From Gemmatimonadota bacterium (GTDB lineage: Bacteria > JAAXHH01): a stretch of 42,094 bases of DNA. The stretch lies in assembly GCA_009835325.1 (NCBI GenBank), contig VXWP01000075.1:1-42094 (forward strand), written 5' to 3'. Position 1 is the first letter of the stretch, and every line of letters begins with the position of its first letter. The notes beneath the pieces were generated by a model. The model saw nothing but the letters and a program-made list of their open reading frames with translations, searched no databases and was not told the DNA's origin. Of the stretch, positions 40,985 to 42,094 are shown piece by piece. The translations under genes and the position numbers were made by a program.

Positions 40985-41983
40985 ATGGATAACAGGCTTC
41001 ACCCACCCGATTCGGATCCGGCGCCGCATTCCCCTGAGGATACGCTCCCCCATGCCATGCAGCCGGACGAGGCCGGGCGGCAACGCACGCACTGGCGCCG
41101 CCCCGCCGTCCTGTTCGCCTGTACTTTCCTGACCACCCTCATCTCCGGCACGATCATGGAGCACCCCACGGTCCCTCCGGTGGTGGTGCTGTTCACCCTG
41201 GTGACCGTCCCGTCGCTCCTCCTGGACGGACTGCCCTTCTCCCTGTCGGTGCTAGGCATCCTCATGGCCCACGAAATGGGCCACTATCTCTACGCCAGGT
41301 GGTACGGCGTCCACACCTCCCTGCCACATTTCATACCGTCGCCCTTCTTCTTCATCACACCGAACCCGGGCACCTTTGGCGCCGTCATCGTGACGAAGGC
41401 GCCCTACCCGAACCGGCAGGCCCTGATGGACATCGGCGCCGCCGGCCCCATCGCCGGATTCATCGTGGCGGTCCCGATCATGGCGTACAGCCTGGTCGGC
41501 GCCCGGGTGGATCTCATTCCCGGTGAGGGAGAGGGCCTTTACCTCGGCGAACCCCTGGTGTTTCAGGCGCTCGCGTACCTGATTCACGGCCCGTTGCCCG
41601 AGGACTATACCATATACCTCGATTCCGTGGGCCTTGCGGCATGGTTCGGCTGCCTGGTCACCATGCTCAACCTGCTGCCGGTGGGCCAGCTGGACGGCGG
41701 CCATATCCTGTATGCCTTCACGGGGGGCGCGGCCGGAGGCAGGCGCCTGCAGAAGAATCTCGCGCTCGTGAGTTTTGCGGCGCTGGCCGTGCTGGGGTGG
41801 TACTCGCCGGGATGGTGGGTGTTCGGGGTGCTGCTGCTGTTGTTGGGCAGGTTCAGCGGTTTCCGGCATCCCGCGCCGGTCGATGACGCGGCACCCCTTC
41901 CCCGTCACAGCAGGTGGCTGGGTTGGCTCGCGGTCCTGGTCTTCATCCTGACCTGCATGCCGGTACCGATCTCGTTTACGTGA
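40985..41983 (+). CDS. M50-family (site-2-type) intramembrane metalloprotease
   Basis: A 332-residue polytopic membrane protein with the zinc site HEMGH at 96-100 inside a transmembrane helix and the third ligand in LDGGH at 236-240. The glycine-rich segment NPGTFGAVIV and GAAGPIAGFIVAVPI are typical of the family core. About six to eight helices are visible, ending with LAVLVFILTCMPVPISF. Site-2 proteases cut membrane-anchored anti-sigma factors and similar substrates; no PDZ domain is evident, as in the smaller branch. The first 30 residues are Pro- and His-rich and cytosolic. It lies downstream of the acyl-CoA synthetase gene on the same strand. Confidence 0.9.
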   Translation: MDNRLHPPDSDPAPHSPEDTLPHAMQPDEAGRQRTHWRRPAVLFACTFLTTLISGTIMEHPTVPPVVVLFTLVTVPSLLLDGLPFSLSVLGILMAHEMGHYLYARWYGVHTSLPHFIPSPFFFITPNPGTFGAVIVTKAPYPNRQALMDIGAAGPIAGFIVAVPIMAYSLVGARVDLIPGEGEGLYLGEPLVFQALAYLIHGPLPEDYTIYLDSVGLAAWFGCLVTMLNLLPVGQLDGGHILYAFTGGAAGGRRLQKNLALVSFAALAVLGWYSPGWWVFGVLLLLLGRFSGFRHPAPVDDAAPLPRHSRWLGWLAVLVFILTCMPVPISFT

Positions 41984-42036
41984 CCGTAGCCCTGAAGTCC
42001 GGTGTGCGCGGTGTGGGTGGGTCGAGCAGTCGGAGC

Positions 42037-42090
42037 GGGCCGAATACGCCGGGCGGACCGAGTACCCGGGCGGGCCGAGTACCCCGGCGT
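42037..42090 (+). repeat. Imperfect 17-18-nt repeat (about 3 copies) at the window end
   Basis: Variants of G-G-(G/A)-C-C-G-A-(A/G)-T-A-C-(G/C)-C-(C/G)-G-G-C, with the CCGA cores at 42040, 42058 and 42075, recur after the protease gene. The 111-nt tail 41984-42094 shows no gene. The period of 17 to 18 nt resembles the other minisatellites of the window. Confidence 0.6.
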
Positions 42091-42094
42091 ACTC

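Noticed and set aside
1-42094. Mobile elements, prophage, tRNA or rRNA genes
   Set aside because: No transposase, integrase, terminal repeats, tRNA-like folds or rRNA segments were recognised.

Overview
The window (about 42 kb, high GC, many GTG/TTG starts behind clear GGAG-type ribosome sites) is an ordinary bacterial chromosome segment with tightly packed genes. I saw no phage, insertion sequence, CRISPR, rRNA or tRNA. The gene mix suggests a free-living Gram-negative heterotroph from a little-cultured phylum, for example Latescibacterota or a Gemmatimonadota/FCB relative: a MoxR/DUF58/VWA/DUF4175 cluster, LexA, a lipoprotein, menaquinone made by the futalosine route, a molybdenum hydroxylase, and many PLP enzymes. 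The phylum is inference only.

Layout. 1-240 is the tail of a nucleotide-sugar epimerase/decarboxylase. 271-7883 is a MoxR ATPase, DUF58, VWA membrane protein and DUF4175-like membrane protein operon, followed by a histone-deacetylase-like hydrolase and an aldo/keto reductase. lexA (minus) diverges from a GerW-like gene. A minus-strand lipoprotein plus OPT-like transporter unit shares an unusual symmetric divergent promoter region (13743-13848) with a Gfo/Idh/MocA oxidoreductase and a DUF815 ATPase gene. 16247-19918 is a three-subunit xanthine-dehydrogenase/CO-dehydrogenase-type hydroxylase closed by a strong terminator, followed by a MoaD-like gene. tex and a SelA-like PLP gene are on the minus strand.

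24361-29963 reads as a possible catabolic set: UbiD-type decarboxylase, YciI-like protein, NCS2-type permease with an extra degenerate histidine-kinase-type ATPase (HATPase-like) domain, an unknown protein, and a two-domain extradiol dioxygenase with its full catalytic residue set. 30081-33273 carries mqnE, mqnC and mqnA of the futalosine menaquinone pathway (mqnB and mqnD are not here), followed by a DUF362 protein. The right end has a class V aminotransferase, a STAS protein, an indolepyruvate-oxidoreductase-like TPP enzyme lacking its ferredoxin domain, a second class V enzyme, an acyl-CoA synthetase and an M50 (site-2-type) membrane protease.

Recurring oddities are short tandem repeats whose period is always a multiple of three (12, 15, 18, 24 and 36 nt). 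Two of them duplicate a gene's last codons together with an in-frame stop. Others lengthen linkers or termini in consecutive genes of the 28-31 kb region.
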